DNA of 64,000 bases from Actinomycetospora cinnamomea (GTDB lineage Bacteria; Actinomycetota; Actinomycetes; Mycobacteriales; Pseudonocardiaceae). The notes below the pieces were generated by a model that was not told where the DNA came from, ran no database searches, and saw only the letters and a program-made list of their open reading frames with translations. The position numbers and the translations under genes were made by a program. Shown piece after piece: positions 11,458 to 21,225 of this stretch. Each line of letters begins with the position of its first letter. Position 1 is the first letter of the stretch. The stretch is taken from positions 186,001-250,000 of the forward strand of contig NZ_QEKW01000005.1 of the NCBI RefSeq assembly GCF_003096675.1. Reading direction: 5' to 3'.

Positions 11458-12404
11458 GCGCCGCCGGCCTGGTGCTGTCCGCCGCCCCGGTGACCGGCGG
11501 CGGGGAGATGACGACCGGCGAGGCCGTCGTCTTCTGGATCCTCGGCCCGCTCGCCCTCGCCGGCGGGCTGGGCATGATCTTCAGCCGCAACGCCGTGCAC
11601 TCGGCGCTCTGGCTCGTGATGACGATGCTGAGCCTCGGCGTGCTCTACGTCGTGCAGCAGGCGCCGTTCCTGGGCGTCACCCAGATCATCGTCTACACCG
11701 GCGCGATCATGATGCTGTTCGTCTTCGTGCTCATGATGGTCGGCCGGGACGCCTCGGACTCGCTGGTCGAGGTGCTGCGCGGCCAGCGTCTGGCCGCCGC
11801 CGTGCTGGGCGTCGGTCTCGGCGGGCTGGCCGTGGCCGCGGTGGCCGACACGTTGACCGCCGGCGGTCCGGTGGGGCTGGGTCCGGGTTACGGGCCCGAG
11901 GCCCGCGGCAACGTCGTGCTGCTGGGCAGCAGCATCTTCCTGGACTACGTGCTCGCCGTGGCGCTCAGCTCCTTCCTGCTCACCGCGGCGGCGCTCGGGG
12001 CGCTGGTCTACGCCTTCGCCGGCCGTCCCCGGCGGGCCGCGTCGTCGCAGCGGGCCCGGGTCACCGAGCGCCTGCGCGGGCCGCTGTCGGGCTACGGCTC
12101 GCGCTCCGGGCCCGGTGTCTTCGCCACCGCCGACTCGGTGGCCACGCCGGCGCTGCTGCCCGACGGGTCGGTGGCCCCGGCGTCGTTGTCGAACATCATC
12201 GAGGCGACCCGCCGCGAGCGCCTGGACGCCGACATCGCCGACGTGCAGTCGGAGAGCGGGCCGGCCGGGGACGTGGACGCCCGGGCCCTGCGGGGCGACG
12301 GGGACGGCGGCGGCGAGAGCGGCGGGGACAGCGGTGCCGGCAGCACCCACGACCGCCTCAGCGCCGGCGACCACGGGAGCACCGAGAGCGAGACCACCCG
12401 ATGA
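11454..12404 (+). CDS. nuoJ: NADH-quinone oxidoreductase subunit J
   Basis: Membrane subunit with five helices, 316 aa from the GTG at 11454 that overlaps the nuoI stop. An ATG at 11508 with GGGGAG upstream is a plausible alternative start just before the first helix. The pi-bulge helix motif [18 protein letters not shown] is intact. After the last helix near residue 185 a hydrophilic tail of about 120 residues, rich in Gly, Asp and Ser, extends well beyond E. coli NuoJ (184 aa). The stop overlaps the nuoK ATG. Confidence 0.95.
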   Translation: MSAAGLVLSAAPVTGGGEMTTGEAVVFWILGPLALAGGLGMIFSRNAVHSALWLVMTMLSLGVLYVVQQAPFLGVTQIIVYTGAIMMLFVFVLMMVGRDASDSLVEVLRGQRLAAAVLGVGLGGLAVAAVADTLTAGGPVGLGPGYGPEARGNVVLLGSSIFLDYVLAVALSSFLLTAAALGALVYAFAGRPRRAASSQRARVTERLRGPLSGYGSRSGPGVFATADSVATPALLPDGSVAPASLSNIIEATRRERLDADIADVQSESGPAGDVDARALRGDGDGGGESGGDSGAGSTHDRLSAGDHGSTESETTR

Positions 12405-12700
12405 GCCCCACGGCCTACCTGCTGCTCTCCGCGCTGCTGTTCGCCATCGGCGCGGTCGGCGTGCTGGTCCGGCGCAACGCGATCATCGTCTTCATGTGCG
12501 TCGAGCTGATGCTCAACGCGGTGAACCTGACGCTCGTCACGTTCTCGCGGATCAACGGCTCGCTGGACGGCCAGATCATGGCCTTCTTCGTGATCGTCGT
12601 GGCGGCCGCGGAGGTCGTCGTCGGCCTCTCGATCATCATGGCCATCTTCCGCACCCGTCGGACCACCTCGGTCGACGACGCCAACCTGCTGAAGTACTGA
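12401..12700 (+). CDS. nuoK: NADH-quinone oxidoreductase subunit K
   Basis: Three-helix subunit of the proton-translocating chain, 99 aa, normal length. The two conserved membrane glutamates are visible in [12 protein letters not shown] and in [15 protein letters not shown]. It couples quinone chemistry to the antiporter-like subunits. Its ATG overlaps the nuoJ stop; nuoL follows after 16 bases that include a GGGGGG ribosome-binding stretch. Confidence 0.97.
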   Translation: MSPTAYLLLSALLFAIGAVGVLVRRNAIIVFMCVELMLNAVNLTLVTFSRINGSLDGQIMAFFVIVVAAAEVVVGLSIIMAIFRTRRTTSVDDANLLKY

Positions 12701-12716
12701 GGGGGGACACCGAGTC

Positions 12717-14729
12717 GTGTCGCTGATCTCGTCGGCGCTCCCGGCCTCCGCGCCGCTCCCCGAGGTGCTCCCGGCCGAGGGCACCGGGAGCGTGGCCTGG
12801 CTGCTCGTCGCGCTGCCCGCGCTGGGCGCGCTCGTGCTGTTCGTCGGAGGGCGCCGCACCGACCGCTGGGGCCACGTGCTCGGCGTGCTGACGGTCGTCG
12901 CGTCGTTCGCCGTCGCGGTCGTGCTCTTCGCCGGGTCGCTGGCGCTGCCCGCGGAGGAGCGGGTGCGCGAGCTGCCGCTCTACGAGTGGTTCGCCGTGGG
13001 CGCGCTGGACGTCGAGTTCGGGCTGCGGATCGACCCGCTGTCGCTGACGTTCGCGCTGCTCATCACCGGCGTCGGGTCGCTGATCCACATCTATTCGGTG
13101 GGCTACATGGCCCACGACCCGGACCGGCGGAAGTTCTTCGCCCAGCTCAACCTGTTCGTCGCGGCGATGCTCGTGCTCGTCCTCGGCAACGGGTTCGTGA
13201 CGCTCTACCTCGGATGGGAGGGCGTCGGCCTCGCGTCCTACCTGCTCATCGGCTTCTACACCGGACGCCGCTCGGCGGGCAGCGCGGCGAAGAAGGCGTT
13301 CCTCATGAACCGTGTGGGCGACGTCGGGCTCGCGCTGGCGATCTTCCTGCTGTTCGTCGAGCTGGGCACGACCCAGTACGCCGAGGTGTTCGCCCGCGCC
13401 GGGGAGATCTCGCCGGGCGCGCTCACGGCGATCACGCTGCTCCTGCTGCTCGGCGCGTGCGGCAAGTCCGGCCAGTTCCCGCTGCAGTCCTGGCTCCCCG
13501 ACGCCATGGAGGGCCCGACCCCGGTCTCCGCGCTCATCCACGCGGCGACGATGGTCACCGCCGGCGTCTACCTCATCGCCCGGGCCAACCCGCTCTACGA
13601 CCTCGCGCCCGTCGGCCAGCTCGTCGTCACGATCGTCGGGGCGATCACCCTGGTGCTCGGCGCGATCATCGGGTGCGCCTACGACGACATCAAGAAGGTC
13701 CTGGCCTACTCCACGGTCAGCCAGATCGGCTACATGATGCTCGCCGTCGGGCTCGGACCGGTCGGCTACGCCGCCGCGCTGGCCCACCTGCTGGCCCACG
13801 GCTTCTTCAAGGCCGGCCTGTTCCTCGGCGCCGGCTCGGTGATGCACGGGATGGCCGACGAGACCGACATGCGCCGCTTCGGCGGGCTCTGGCGCCACAT
13901 GCCGGTGACGTTCTGGACGTTCACCTTCGGCTACCTGGCACTGATCGGCTTCCCGTTCCTCTCCGGCTTCTACACGAAGGACCTGATCATCGAGGCGTCG
14001 CTGACCGCGGGGCCGATCGCCGGCTGGATCCTCGGTGTGGCCGCCCTGCTGGCCGCGGGGCTGACCGCCTTCTACATGACCCGCCTCATGCTCATGACCT
14101 TCTTCGGGCCCGAGCGCTGGCGTGACCTGCAACCGCGGCGGATCGACGCCGCGGACCTCGAGGACCCGCCGGAGCACTACCACCCGCACGAGTCGACCGC
14201 CTCGATGACCGCGCCGATGGTGCTGCTGGCGATCGGCTCGATCGGCGCCGGGGCGTTCCTCGTCGGCGGCGAGCGCCTCGCCCACTACCTCGAGGCCTCG
14301 ATCGGTCCGACGATCGAGCCGTACGACGTCCCGGCCGTGTTCTACGTGGGGCTGGTCCCCTACGTCGCCACAGTGCTGATGCTCGCCGGCGCCGGTGTCG
14401 CGTACCTCCTCGTGGGCCGCCGGCCGGTGCCGGTCGAGCGCCCGCAGCGGGTGAGCCTGCCGGTGCGGGCCGCGCGAGCCGACCTCTACGCCAACGCGAT
14501 CAACGAGGGCGTCATCGCCCGCCCGGGCATCTGGCTCTCGCGCGCGCTGGTCTACCTCGACAACCGCGGCGTGGACGGGGCCGTCAACGGCACCGCCGCC
14601 CTGCTCGGCGGCACGTCGGGCCGGCTGCGGCGCACGCAGACCGGCTTCGTCCGCTCCTACGCCCTGACCATCCTGGGAGGCTCCGTCGTGCTCGTCGCGG
14701 CCCTGCTCACCGTGGGCGGGCTCGGATGA
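12717..14729 (+). CDS. nuoL: NADH-quinone oxidoreductase subunit L
   Basis: Distal antiporter-like proton channel subunit, 670 aa from the GTG at 12717. Conserved motifs include [64 protein letters not shown] (in pieces), and [15 protein letters not shown] with the channel lysines. The lateral amphipathic helix and final membrane helix account for the C-terminal 150 residues. The stop overlaps the nuoM start (ATGA). Confidence 0.97.
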   Translation: MSLISSALPASAPLPEVLPAEGTGSVAWLLVALPALGALVLFVGGRRTDRWGHVLGVLTVVASFAVAVVLFAGSLALPAEERVRELPLYEWFAVGALDVEFGLRIDPLSLTFALLITGVGSLIHIYSVGYMAHDPDRRKFFAQLNLFVAAMLVLVLGNGFVTLYLGWEGVGLASYLLIGFYTGRRSAGSAAKKAFLMNRVGDVGLALAIFLLFVELGTTQYAEVFARAGEISPGALTAITLLLLLGACGKSGQFPLQSWLPDAMEGPTPVSALIHAATMVTAGVYLIARANPLYDLAPVGQLVVTIVGAITLVLGAIIGCAYDDIKKVLAYSTVSQIGYMMLAVGLGPVGYAAALAHLLAHGFFKAGLFLGAGSVMHGMADETDMRRFGGLWRHMPVTFWTFTFGYLALIGFPFLSGFYTKDLIIEASLTAGPIAGWILGVAALLAAGLTAFYMTRLMLMTFFGPERWRDLQPRRIDAADLEDPPEHYHPHESTASMTAPMVLLAIGSIGAGAFLVGGERLAHYLEASIGPTIEPYDVPAVFYVGLVPYVATVLMLAGAGVAYLLVGRRPVPVERPQRVSLPVRAARADLYANAINEGVIARPGIWLSRALVYLDNRGVDGAVNGTAALLGGTSGRLRRTQTGFVRSYALTILGGSVVLVAALLTVGGLG

Positions 14730-16363
14730 GCGCGCTGCTGCTGGCCCTGCTGCTGGTCCCGCTCGTCGGCGCCGCCGTCTGCGGCGTGATGGCCACGCGG
14801 GAACACCTGGACCGCGCGGGCAAGGCGGTCGGCCTCGCGTTCTCCGCGGTCTCGCTCGTGCTCGTCGCGATCGTCTGGGCGCAGTTCCGCACCGGCCCCG
14901 GGGTGCCCCGCTTCCAGGGCAGGCTGTCGGTGGAGTGGATCCCGGCGTTCGGGACGCGCTTCGCCCTCGGTCTCGATGGCATCGCGCTGACGATGATCGC
15001 GCTGCTCGCGGTGCTGGTGCCGATCGTGCTGGGCTTCGGCTGGGCCGAGAAGCTGCCGCCCGGGCGCACCGGCGCCGGCTTCACCGCGCTGATGCTCGCC
15101 ACCCAGGGCGTGCTCGTCGGCGTGTTCGCCGCCACCGACGTGTTCCTGTTCTACGTCCTGTTCGAGGCGATGCTCGTCCCGATGTACTTCCTCATCGGGC
15201 GCTTCGGCGGGCCGCGCCGCCAGTACGCCGCGGTGAAGTTCTTCCTGTACTCGTTCCTCGGCGGCCTCATCATGCTGGCGTCGGTGATCGGGCTGTACGT
15301 GGCCAGCGACGCCCGGCTCGGCGAGGGCACCTTCGACTGGACGGCGCTGCAGGGCATGGCCGCGCAGCTGCCGCTCGAGACCCAGATCTGGCTCTTCCTC
15401 GGGTTCTTCGCGGCGTTCGCCATCAAGGCGCCGCTCGTGCCGCTGCACACGTGGCTGCCCGACGCCGGTGCCGAGGCGCCGGTGGCCGGAGCCGTCATCC
15501 TGGTCGGCCTGCTCGACAAGGTCGGCGTGTTCGGGTTCCTGCGCTACTCGCTGCCGCTGTTCCCCGCCGCGTCCCGCGAGCTCGCCCCGCTGGTGCTCAC
15601 GCTCGCCGTGATCGGGGTGCTGTACGGGGCGCTGCTCGCCGCGGCGCAGACCGACATGAAGCGCTTCGTCGCCTACACCTCCATCGCGCACTTCGGCTAC
15701 ATCGCGCTGGGCATCTTCGCCTTCACGTCCCAGTCGATCGCCGGGGCCTCGCTGTACATGGTCAACCACGGCATCGCGACGGCGATGCTCTTCCTCGCGG
15801 TCGGCCTGCTGATCCGCCGCGGCGGCACGGCGTCGATGACCGAGTACGGCGGCGTCGGGCGCGCGGCCCCGCTGCTCGCCGGGATGTTCCTGATCGCCGG
15901 GCTCTCGACGCTGTCCTTGCCGGGGACGAACTCGTTCGTCAGCGAGTTCCTCGTGCTCATCGGCGCGTTCTCGACGCGACCGGTGTTCACGGTCGTGGCG
16001 ACGGTGGGCATCGTGTTCGCCGCGCTGTACGTGCTGTGGGTCTACCAGCGGGTCTTCACCGGCCCGCTGCGCGGCGCGGCCGTGGTCGGCGACGGTCCGG
16101 GCGCGGCGTCGGCCGCGACCATGTCCGGCACCGACGACACCGGCGACGGCTCCTGGGCGCGGCGGACGACGGCCCGCTTCGGTGACCTCACCCGCGGCGA
16201 GGTCGCGGTGATGGCCCCGCTGGTCGCCCTGGTCCTCGTGCTCGGCTTCTTCCCCGGCCCGGTCCTCGAGGTCCTCGAGCCGGCCGTGTCGGCGACCATG
16301 GCCGAGGTCGGCGCGACCGACCCCGTCGGCCCGCCCACCCCGATCAACGGAGTCCCGCGATGA
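14726..16363 (+). CDS. nuoM: NADH-quinone oxidoreductase subunit M
   Basis: Second antiporter-like subunit, 545 aa with about 14 hydrophobic helices. Key motifs are [18 protein letters not shown] (channel Glu), [24 protein letters not shown], and [18 protein letters not shown] 45-residue Gly/Ser/Asp-rich loop near residues 445-490 ([20 protein letters not shown]) interrupts the C-terminal region. The stop overlaps the nuoN ATG. Confidence 0.97.
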   Translation: MSALLLALLLVPLVGAAVCGVMATREHLDRAGKAVGLAFSAVSLVLVAIVWAQFRTGPGVPRFQGRLSVEWIPAFGTRFALGLDGIALTMIALLAVLVPIVLGFGWAEKLPPGRTGAGFTALMLATQGVLVGVFAATDVFLFYVLFEAMLVPMYFLIGRFGGPRRQYAAVKFFLYSFLGGLIMLASVIGLYVASDARLGEGTFDWTALQGMAAQLPLETQIWLFLGFFAAFAIKAPLVPLHTWLPDAGAEAPVAGAVILVGLLDKVGVFGFLRYSLPLFPAASRELAPLVLTLAVIGVLYGALLAAAQTDMKRFVAYTSIAHFGYIALGIFAFTSQSIAGASLYMVNHGIATAMLFLAVGLLIRRGGTASMTEYGGVGRAAPLLAGMFLIAGLSTLSLPGTNSFVSEFLVLIGAFSTRPVFTVVATVGIVFAALYVLWVYQRVFTGPLRGAAVVGDGPGAASAATMSGTDDTGDGSWARRTTARFGDLTRGEVAVMAPLVALVLVLGFFPGPVLEVLEPAVSATMAEVGATDPVGPPTPINGVPR

Positions 16364-17982
16364 CCGCGCCGACCTTCCCGAGCATCGACTACGCCGCGCT
16401 CGCCCCCGTGCTCGTCGTGTTCGGCGCGGCGTGCCTGGCGGTGCTGTTCGAGGCCGTGCTGCCCCTGCGGGGCCGGAGCCGCGTCCAGCTCGGGCTGACC
16501 CTCGTCGCCGTGGTCGCGGCCCTGGTCGCCGTCGTGGCCCGCGCGACGTCGGGCGCCCCCGCGGTCTCGACGCTGGCGGAGGCCCTCGCCGTCGACGGGC
16601 CCGCGCTGTTCCTGTGGGGCACGCTGCTCGCCCTCGCCCTGCCCAGCGTGCTGTTGATGGCCGACCGGTCGGTGGAGCCGGGCGGCGCGTTCGTCGCCGA
16701 CCCCGTGGCGCTGGCCGAGGTCGAGGCCGAGAGCCGGGTCGGCGTCGGCGCGTCCCGCGGCGGGAGCCGGTCCGCCGGAACCTCGGGCGGGTCGGCGGGA
16801 GGCGGCGGGCGAGGGGCCCGCGACGCGGCCCGCGCCGAGGGCCACACCGAGATCTACCCGCTGCTGCTCTTCGCCCTCGGCGGCATGATGGTGTTCTGCG
16901 CGGCCGACGACCTGCTGACGATGTTCGTCGCGCTCGAGGTGCTCAGCATCCCGCTGTACCTGCTGTGCGGGCTCGCGCGGCGCCGGCGGCTGATGAGCCA
17001 GGAGTCGGCGGTCAAGTACTTCCTGCTCGGCGCCTTCTCCTCGGCGTTCTTCCTCTACGGGCTCGCCCTGCTCTACGGCTACGCGGACTCGGTGAAGCTC
17101 TCGGACATCTCGCTCGCCGCCGCGGGCTCGCTGCGCCCGGACTCGCTGCTGTTCGCCGGGATCGCGCTCGTCGTGGTCGGGCTGATGTTCAAGGCGTCGG
17201 TGGGCCCGTTCCACACGTGGACCCCCGACGTCTACCAGGGCGCACCCACGTCGGTGACCGCGTTCATGGCCGCGTGCACCAAGGTCGCCGCGTTCGGCGC
17301 GATCCTGCGCGTCTTCACCGTCGCGTTCGGGTCGACGGTGTGGGAGTGGCGCGGCGTGCTCTGGGTGGTCGCGATCATCTCGATGGTCGTCGGCGCGGTG
17401 CTGGGCCTGACCCAGACCGACGTCAAGCGCATGATCGCGTACTCGTCGGTCGCCCACGCCGGCTTCCTGCTGCTCGGCGCCATGGCGATCACGCCGGCCG
17501 GGCTGTCGGCGACGCTGTTCTACCTGCTGGCCTACGGCTTCACCACCGTCGCGCTGTTCGGGCTGGTGTCGCTGGTGCGCGGGCCGGAGGGGGAGGCGAC
17601 CCACCTCTCGGCGTGGGCGGGGCTCGCGAAGCGGGCACCGGTGGCCGCGGCCGCGGTGACGTTCCTCATGCTGGCGCTGGCCGGGATCCCCCTGACGAGC
17701 GGCTTCACCGCGAAGTTCGCGGTGTTCTCCGCGGCCCTGGCCGACGGCATGACGCCGCTGGTCATCGTGGCCCTCGTGGTCAGTGCGGTGGCCGCGTTCT
17801 TCTACCTGCGGCTCATCGTGCTCATGTACTTCTCGGAGCCGGCCGCGGACGGACCGACCGTGAGCGTGCCTGGCCCGTTCACGACGGTGGCGATCACACT
17901 GGGGGTCGTGGTGACCCTGCTGCTCGGCGTCGTGCCGACCGCCGTCCTCGGATGGGTCGAGGGCCTGTCCTTCCTCACCTGA
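16360..17982 (+). CDS. nuoN: NADH-quinone oxidoreductase subunit N
   Basis: Third antiporter-like subunit, 540 aa. Diagnostic motifs are FVALEVLSIPLYLLCG, KYFLLGAFSSAFFLYG, KASVGPFHTWTPDVYQGAPTSVTAFMA and TDVKRMIAYSSVAHAGFLLLG. Between helices 3 and 4 a Gly/Ser/Arg/Glu-rich hydrophilic insert of about 55 residues (near 107-160) has no counterpart in E. coli NuoN. It is the last subunit of the operon. Its TGA shares a base with the next ATG, so the prenyl synthase is co-translated. Confidence 0.97.
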   Translation: MTAPTFPSIDYAALAPVLVVFGAACLAVLFEAVLPLRGRSRVQLGLTLVAVVAALVAVVARATSGAPAVSTLAEALAVDGPALFLWGTLLALALPSVLLMADRSVEPGGAFVADPVALAEVEAESRVGVGASRGGSRSAGTSGGSAGGGGRGARDAARAEGHTEIYPLLLFALGGMMVFCAADDLLTMFVALEVLSIPLYLLCGLARRRRLMSQESAVKYFLLGAFSSAFFLYGLALLYGYADSVKLSDISLAAAGSLRPDSLLFAGIALVVVGLMFKASVGPFHTWTPDVYQGAPTSVTAFMAACTKVAAFGAILRVFTVAFGSTVWEWRGVLWVVAIISMVVGAVLGLTQTDVKRMIAYSSVAHAGFLLLGAMAITPAGLSATLFYLLAYGFTTVALFGLVSLVRGPEGEATHLSAWAGLAKRAPVAAAAVTFLMLALAGIPLTSGFTAKFAVFSAALADGMTPLVIVALVVSAVAAFFYLRLIVLMYFSEPAADGPTVSVPGPFTTVAITLGVVVTLLLGVVPTAVLGWVEGLSFLT

Positions 17983-18992
17983 TGTCCGGACCCCGACTGA
18001 CGCAGGTCGCGGGACTGCCGATCTCCGACCCGGAGCTCGCGGCCGCGGTCGGCGACGGCCTCGACCGTGTGGAGGACCTGCTGCGCCGCGAGGTGCACAG
18101 CGACTACCGGTTCGTGACCGACACGTCGCTGCACCTCATCGAGGCCGGCGGGAAGCGGTTCCGTCCGCTGCTGACGCTGCTGGCGGCGCAGCTCGCGGGC
18201 GGCACGTCGGAGGACGTGGTGGTCGCGGCGACGTCGGTGGAGCTGGTGCACCTGGCGACGCTGTACCACGACGACGTCATGGACGAGGCGACGATGCGTC
18301 GCGGCGCCGAGAGCGCCAACGCCCGCTGGGACAACACCGTCGCGATCCTCACCGGCGACTACCTGTTCGCCCACGCCTCGCGGCTGGTCTCGCAGCTGGG
18401 GCCGGATGCGGTGCGGATCATCGCCGAGACGTTCGCCGAGCTCGTGACGGGGCAGATGCGCGAGACCCGGGGCCCGCGCGACGGCGAGGACGCCGTGGAG
18501 CACTACCTCGCCGTGGTGGCCGAGAAGACGGGCTCGCTGATCGCGACCTCGGGGCGCTTCGGGGCCATGTTCGCGGGGGCGCCGCCGGAGCACGTGACCG
18601 CGATGAGCCGGTTCTCCGAGATCATCGGGACCGCGTTCCAGCTCTCCGACGACATCATCGACATCGCCTCGCCGTCCGGGGACTCGGGCAAGACCCCGGG
18701 GACCGACCTGCGCGAGGGCGTGGCGACGCTGCCGGTGCTCTACACGCTCGCCGGCGACGGGCCGGAGGTCGCGCGGCTGCGCGCGCTGGGCGTCGGGAGC
18801 CGGGAGCTGGCCGACGACGAGGTCGACGAGGCGCTCGAGCTGCTGCGGGGATCGGCGGGGCTGCAGGAGGCCCGCGCGGCCCTCGACGCCCGCGCCGACG
18901 CCGCCCGCGCCGAGCTCGCCGCCCTCCCCGAGGGCCCCGCCCGCCAGGCCCTCGCCGCCCTCCTCGACTACACCGTCGCGCGCACCGGCTGA
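17982..18992 (+). CDS. Polyprenyl (all-trans) diphosphate synthase
   Basis: Class I trans-prenyltransferase, 336 aa from the ATG overlapping the nuoN stop. GGKRFRPLL is the IPP-binding motif. The first aspartate-rich motif is DDVMDEA, near residue 91; the second is DDIIDIASPSGDSGK. Such enzymes build the C40-C50 chain used for menaquinone. Placed last in the nuo operon, with a GGR-family reductase first, it probably makes the quinone tail (GrcC/HepT-like). Chain length cannot be read from sequence. A hairpin follows its stop by a few bases. Confidence 0.9.
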   Translation: MSGPRLTQVAGLPISDPELAAAVGDGLDRVEDLLRREVHSDYRFVTDTSLHLIEAGGKRFRPLLTLLAAQLAGGTSEDVVVAATSVELVHLATLYHDDVMDEATMRRGAESANARWDNTVAILTGDYLFAHASRLVSQLGPDAVRIIAETFAELVTGQMRETRGPRDGEDAVEHYLAVVAEKTGSLIATSGRFGAMFAGAPPEHVTAMSRFSEIIGTAFQLSDDIIDIASPSGDSGKTPGTDLREGVATLPVLYTLAGDGPEVARLRALGVGSRELADDEVDEALELLRGSAGLQEARAALDARADAARAELAALPEGPARQALAALLDYTVARTG

Positions 18993-18997
18993 CCCAT

Positions 18998-19037
18998 GTG
19001 CGTGATCTTCTGACCTATAGGTCAGAAGATCACGCAC
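18998..19037. terminator. Perfect 18-bp-stem palindrome between convergent genes
   Basis: Arms 18998-19015 (GTGCGTGATCTTCTGACC) and 19020-19037 are exact reverse complements around a TATA loop. It lies five bases after the prenyl synthase stop and overlaps the last codons of rarD on the opposite strand. It therefore serves as a bidirectional terminator for the nuo operon and rarD. A near copy lies at 49835-49878 in another convergent gap. Neither has a long T-tract. Confidence 0.8.
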
Positions 19038-19956
19038 GTAGGGGGCGGGCGCGGAGGGCGTCGGCCGTGAAGATCACGAGAGCGGCCCAGATCAGCGAGA
19101 CACCGATCCACCGCGACACCGGCATGGCCTCGCCGGCGACGATCACGCCCCACAGGAACTGCAGGGTCGGGTTGATGTACTGCAGCACCCCGAGGGTGGC
19201 CAGCGGCAGCCGCCGGGCGCCCGCGGCGAAGAGCAGGAGCGGCACCATCGTCACCGGGCCCGCGGCCATCAGCAGCAACGCGTGCCCCACGCCGTGGCCG
19301 GTGAACGTGCCCGTGCCGGCGACCTGGAGCCCGATCAGGAAGACGATCGCGAGCGGGCCGAGCAGGAACCCCTCCGCGGTCAGCCCGGGGATCGGGTCCA
19401 GCGGCACACGGTTCTTCACCAGCCCGTAGACCCCGAAGCTCACGGCCAGGACCAGGGTGATCCACGGCAGCCGCCCGGTGCCGACGGTCAGGACGACGAC
19501 CGCGGCGGCCGCCAGCCCGATCGCCGCCCACTGCACCGGGCGCAGGCGCTCGCGGAGCACGACCACCGCGAGCAGCACCGACACCAGTGGCGTGGCGTAG
19601 TACCCCAGCGCGGCATCGACGACGTGGGCGTTCGTCGTCGCCCAGATGTAGGTGCCCCAGTTCACCGCGATCAGCGCCGACCCGGCCGTGATCAGCGCCC
19701 ACGTCCGCCACGGGAGGCCCCGCAGGTCCGACCACCGCCGCGCGACGGTGATCACCAGGAGCATCCCGACGAGCGTCCACGCCACCCGGTGCGCCACCGA
19801 CTCGACGGCGTCGGCCGGCGCGAGCAGCGGCCAGAAGGCGGGCGAGAGACCCCAGAGGGCGTACGCGCCGACCGCGGCGGTGTAGCCGCGACCGGTGCCG
19901 CCGGCGCGTCCCTCCGCGCCGACCGCCGTCACGGTCGGGTCGGCGGTGGCCACCAC
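19030..19956 (-). CDS. rarD: EamA family transporter RarD
   Basis: DMT-superfamily permease, 308 aa from a GTG at 19956. It has about ten hydrophobic helices in two EamA repeats. RarD-type signatures include the N-terminal AAVGAYALWGLSPAFWPLL, RVAWTLVGMLLV, NWGTYIWATTNAHVVDAALGYY and LGVLQYINPTLQFLWGV. The substrate is unknown; E. coli RarD was named for chloramphenicol resistance. The first 25 residues are hydrophilic and variable, so the true start could be slightly downstream. The last codons run into the shared palindrome. Confidence 0.88.
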   Translation of the reverse strand: MVATADPTVTAVGAEGRAGGTGRGYTAAVGAYALWGLSPAFWPLLAPADAVESVAHRVAWTLVGMLLVITVARRWSDLRGLPWRTWALITAGSALIAVNWGTYIWATTNAHVVDAALGYYATPLVSVLLAVVVLRERLRPVQWAAIGLAAAAVVVLTVGTGRLPWITLVLAVSFGVYGLVKNRVPLDPIPGLTAEGFLLGPLAIVFLIGLQVAGTGTFTGHGVGHALLLMAAGPVTMVPLLLFAAGARRLPLATLGVLQYINPTLQFLWGVIVAGEAMPVSRWIGVSLIWAALVIFTADALRARPLRA

Positions 19957-20032
19957 CGCACTCCACCACGACCCGCCGGTCGCCGCCCACCTCCGCCGGA
20001 CGTGACCCGTGCCGCAGCCGCCGTGTCGAGCC

Positions 20033-21115
20033 TCAGGCGACGAGCCGGAACGACGAGCCGGAGCTGCCCTGCGTCCACGCGGCGGGCAGCGCGGCGGCGA
20101 GCGCGTGCTGGGCGCGCCAGCCGGTGCAGTGCCCCGGGACGACGAGGGACGGGTCGAGCTCGGTCAGGGCCGAGACGGTCGGCCCGATCACCGGCTCGAA
20201 CGCCGGCCCGCTCAGGTGCAGCCCGCCGAGCAGACCGTGCAGCGTGCGCACGCCGGTGAGCCGCTGGGCGTGCCGGACGATGTTGACCACGCCGGCGTGC
20301 CCGCACCCGGTCACGACGACCAGGCCGCGGCCGCGGACGTGCACGACCAGCGCCTGGTCGTCGATCACCAGAGGGTCGTGCTCCCACGCGCTGCCGGTCC
20401 ACGCCTGGTGGGCGGGCGGCATGCCGCGCTCGAACTCGGTGGTCCGGTCCACCTCGCCGGTGATCAGGACACAGCCGTCGACCAGGAGCGACGGTTCACG
20501 ACGCTCGACGAGGGAGAACCCCTCGCCGTCGAGGGCGCGCGGGCTCAGGGTGGGCAGCTCGTGGGGCTCGTGCTGCGGCGGGGCGAGGCGCCGGCGCGTC
20601 CAGGCCCGGGGGTGCAGCACCATCGGCATCCGGCGCGCGCCGAGCCGCCGCGCCAGCCCGGCCAGCCCGCCGGCGTGGTCGAAGTGCCCGTGGCTGAGGA
20701 CGACGCCCTGGACCGCGGCGAGGTCCACCTCCAGCCGGTCGGCGTTGGTGACGACGGCGTCCGGGGAGAGCCCGGTGTCGAAGAGCAGCGAGGTCGTGGT
20801 GCGGCCGCGGCGGACGGTGACCAGGGCGGCGAACCCGTGCTCGGCGACCAGGCCGACCGCCGTCTCGCGGCCCTCGAACTGGGGTGCCACGGCCCGGCCC
20901 GCGGTGAAGTCCGCCCGCCGGGTGCGCTCGTCGTCCACGAGCAGGGCGTCGTAGACGTTGTCGACGAGGGTGGTCACCTCGACCTCGTCGACGGGCTCCA
21001 GCGCGACGGGGTCGACGGCCTCACCCGGCGCGGGCCGTGGCAGCGCCTGCCCGACCCCGGGGTCCGATCCGTCCTCGCACATGTCGGCCTCCCCGGATCC
21101 GGTGGACCGGGGCAT
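20033..21115 (-). CDS. MBL-fold metallo-hydrolase
   Basis: Metallo-beta-lactamase-fold protein, 360 aa from the ATG at 21115; a second ATG at 21082 is possible. The metal motif HGHFDHAGG is near residue 141, after LLFDTGLSPDAVVTNADRLEVDL. A later His lies in VTGCGHAGVVNIV and another in LVVPGHCTGWRAQH. The sequence FTAGRAVAPQFEGRE and the GCGHAG motif resemble the group annotated as 7,8-dihydropterin-6-methyl-aminobenzene 5'-phosphate synthase-like. The real substrate is unknown. It stands alone between convergent rarD and the kor genes. Confidence 0.8.
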   Translation of the reverse strand: MPRSTGSGEADMCEDGSDPGVGQALPRPAPGEAVDPVALEPVDEVEVTTLVDNVYDALLVDDERTRRADFTAGRAVAPQFEGRETAVGLVAEHGFAALVTVRRGRTTTSLLFDTGLSPDAVVTNADRLEVDLAAVQGVVLSHGHFDHAGGLAGLARRLGARRMPMVLHPRAWTRRRLAPPQHEPHELPTLSPRALDGEGFSLVERREPSLLVDGCVLITGEVDRTTEFERGMPPAHQAWTGSAWEHDPLVIDDQALVVHVRGRGLVVVTGCGHAGVVNIVRHAQRLTGVRTLHGLLGGLHLSGPAFEPVIGPTVSALTELDPSLVVPGHCTGWRAQHALAAALPAAWTQGSSGSSFRLVA

Positions 21116-21166
21116 GGTCGGACGTCCGGGGACGCAGCGGAAGGGCCGGAGGTCACCACCGCGGGT

Positions 21167-21206
21167 GTGCGCGCGTGCCCGTGCTCCAGCACGGGCAAGC
21201 GCGCAC
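21167..21206. terminator. Near-perfect 19-bp hairpin downstream of korB
   Basis: Arms 21167-21185 and 21188-21206 pair at 18 of 19 positions around a CC loop, with the core TGCCCGTGCT/AGCACGGGCA. It lies 20 bases beyond the korB stop (minus strand) and before the MBL gene, so it probably terminates kor transcription. A diverged relative lies at 53218-53259. Confidence 0.7.
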
Positions 21207-21225
21207 GAGCGCGGAGCGCAAAGTG

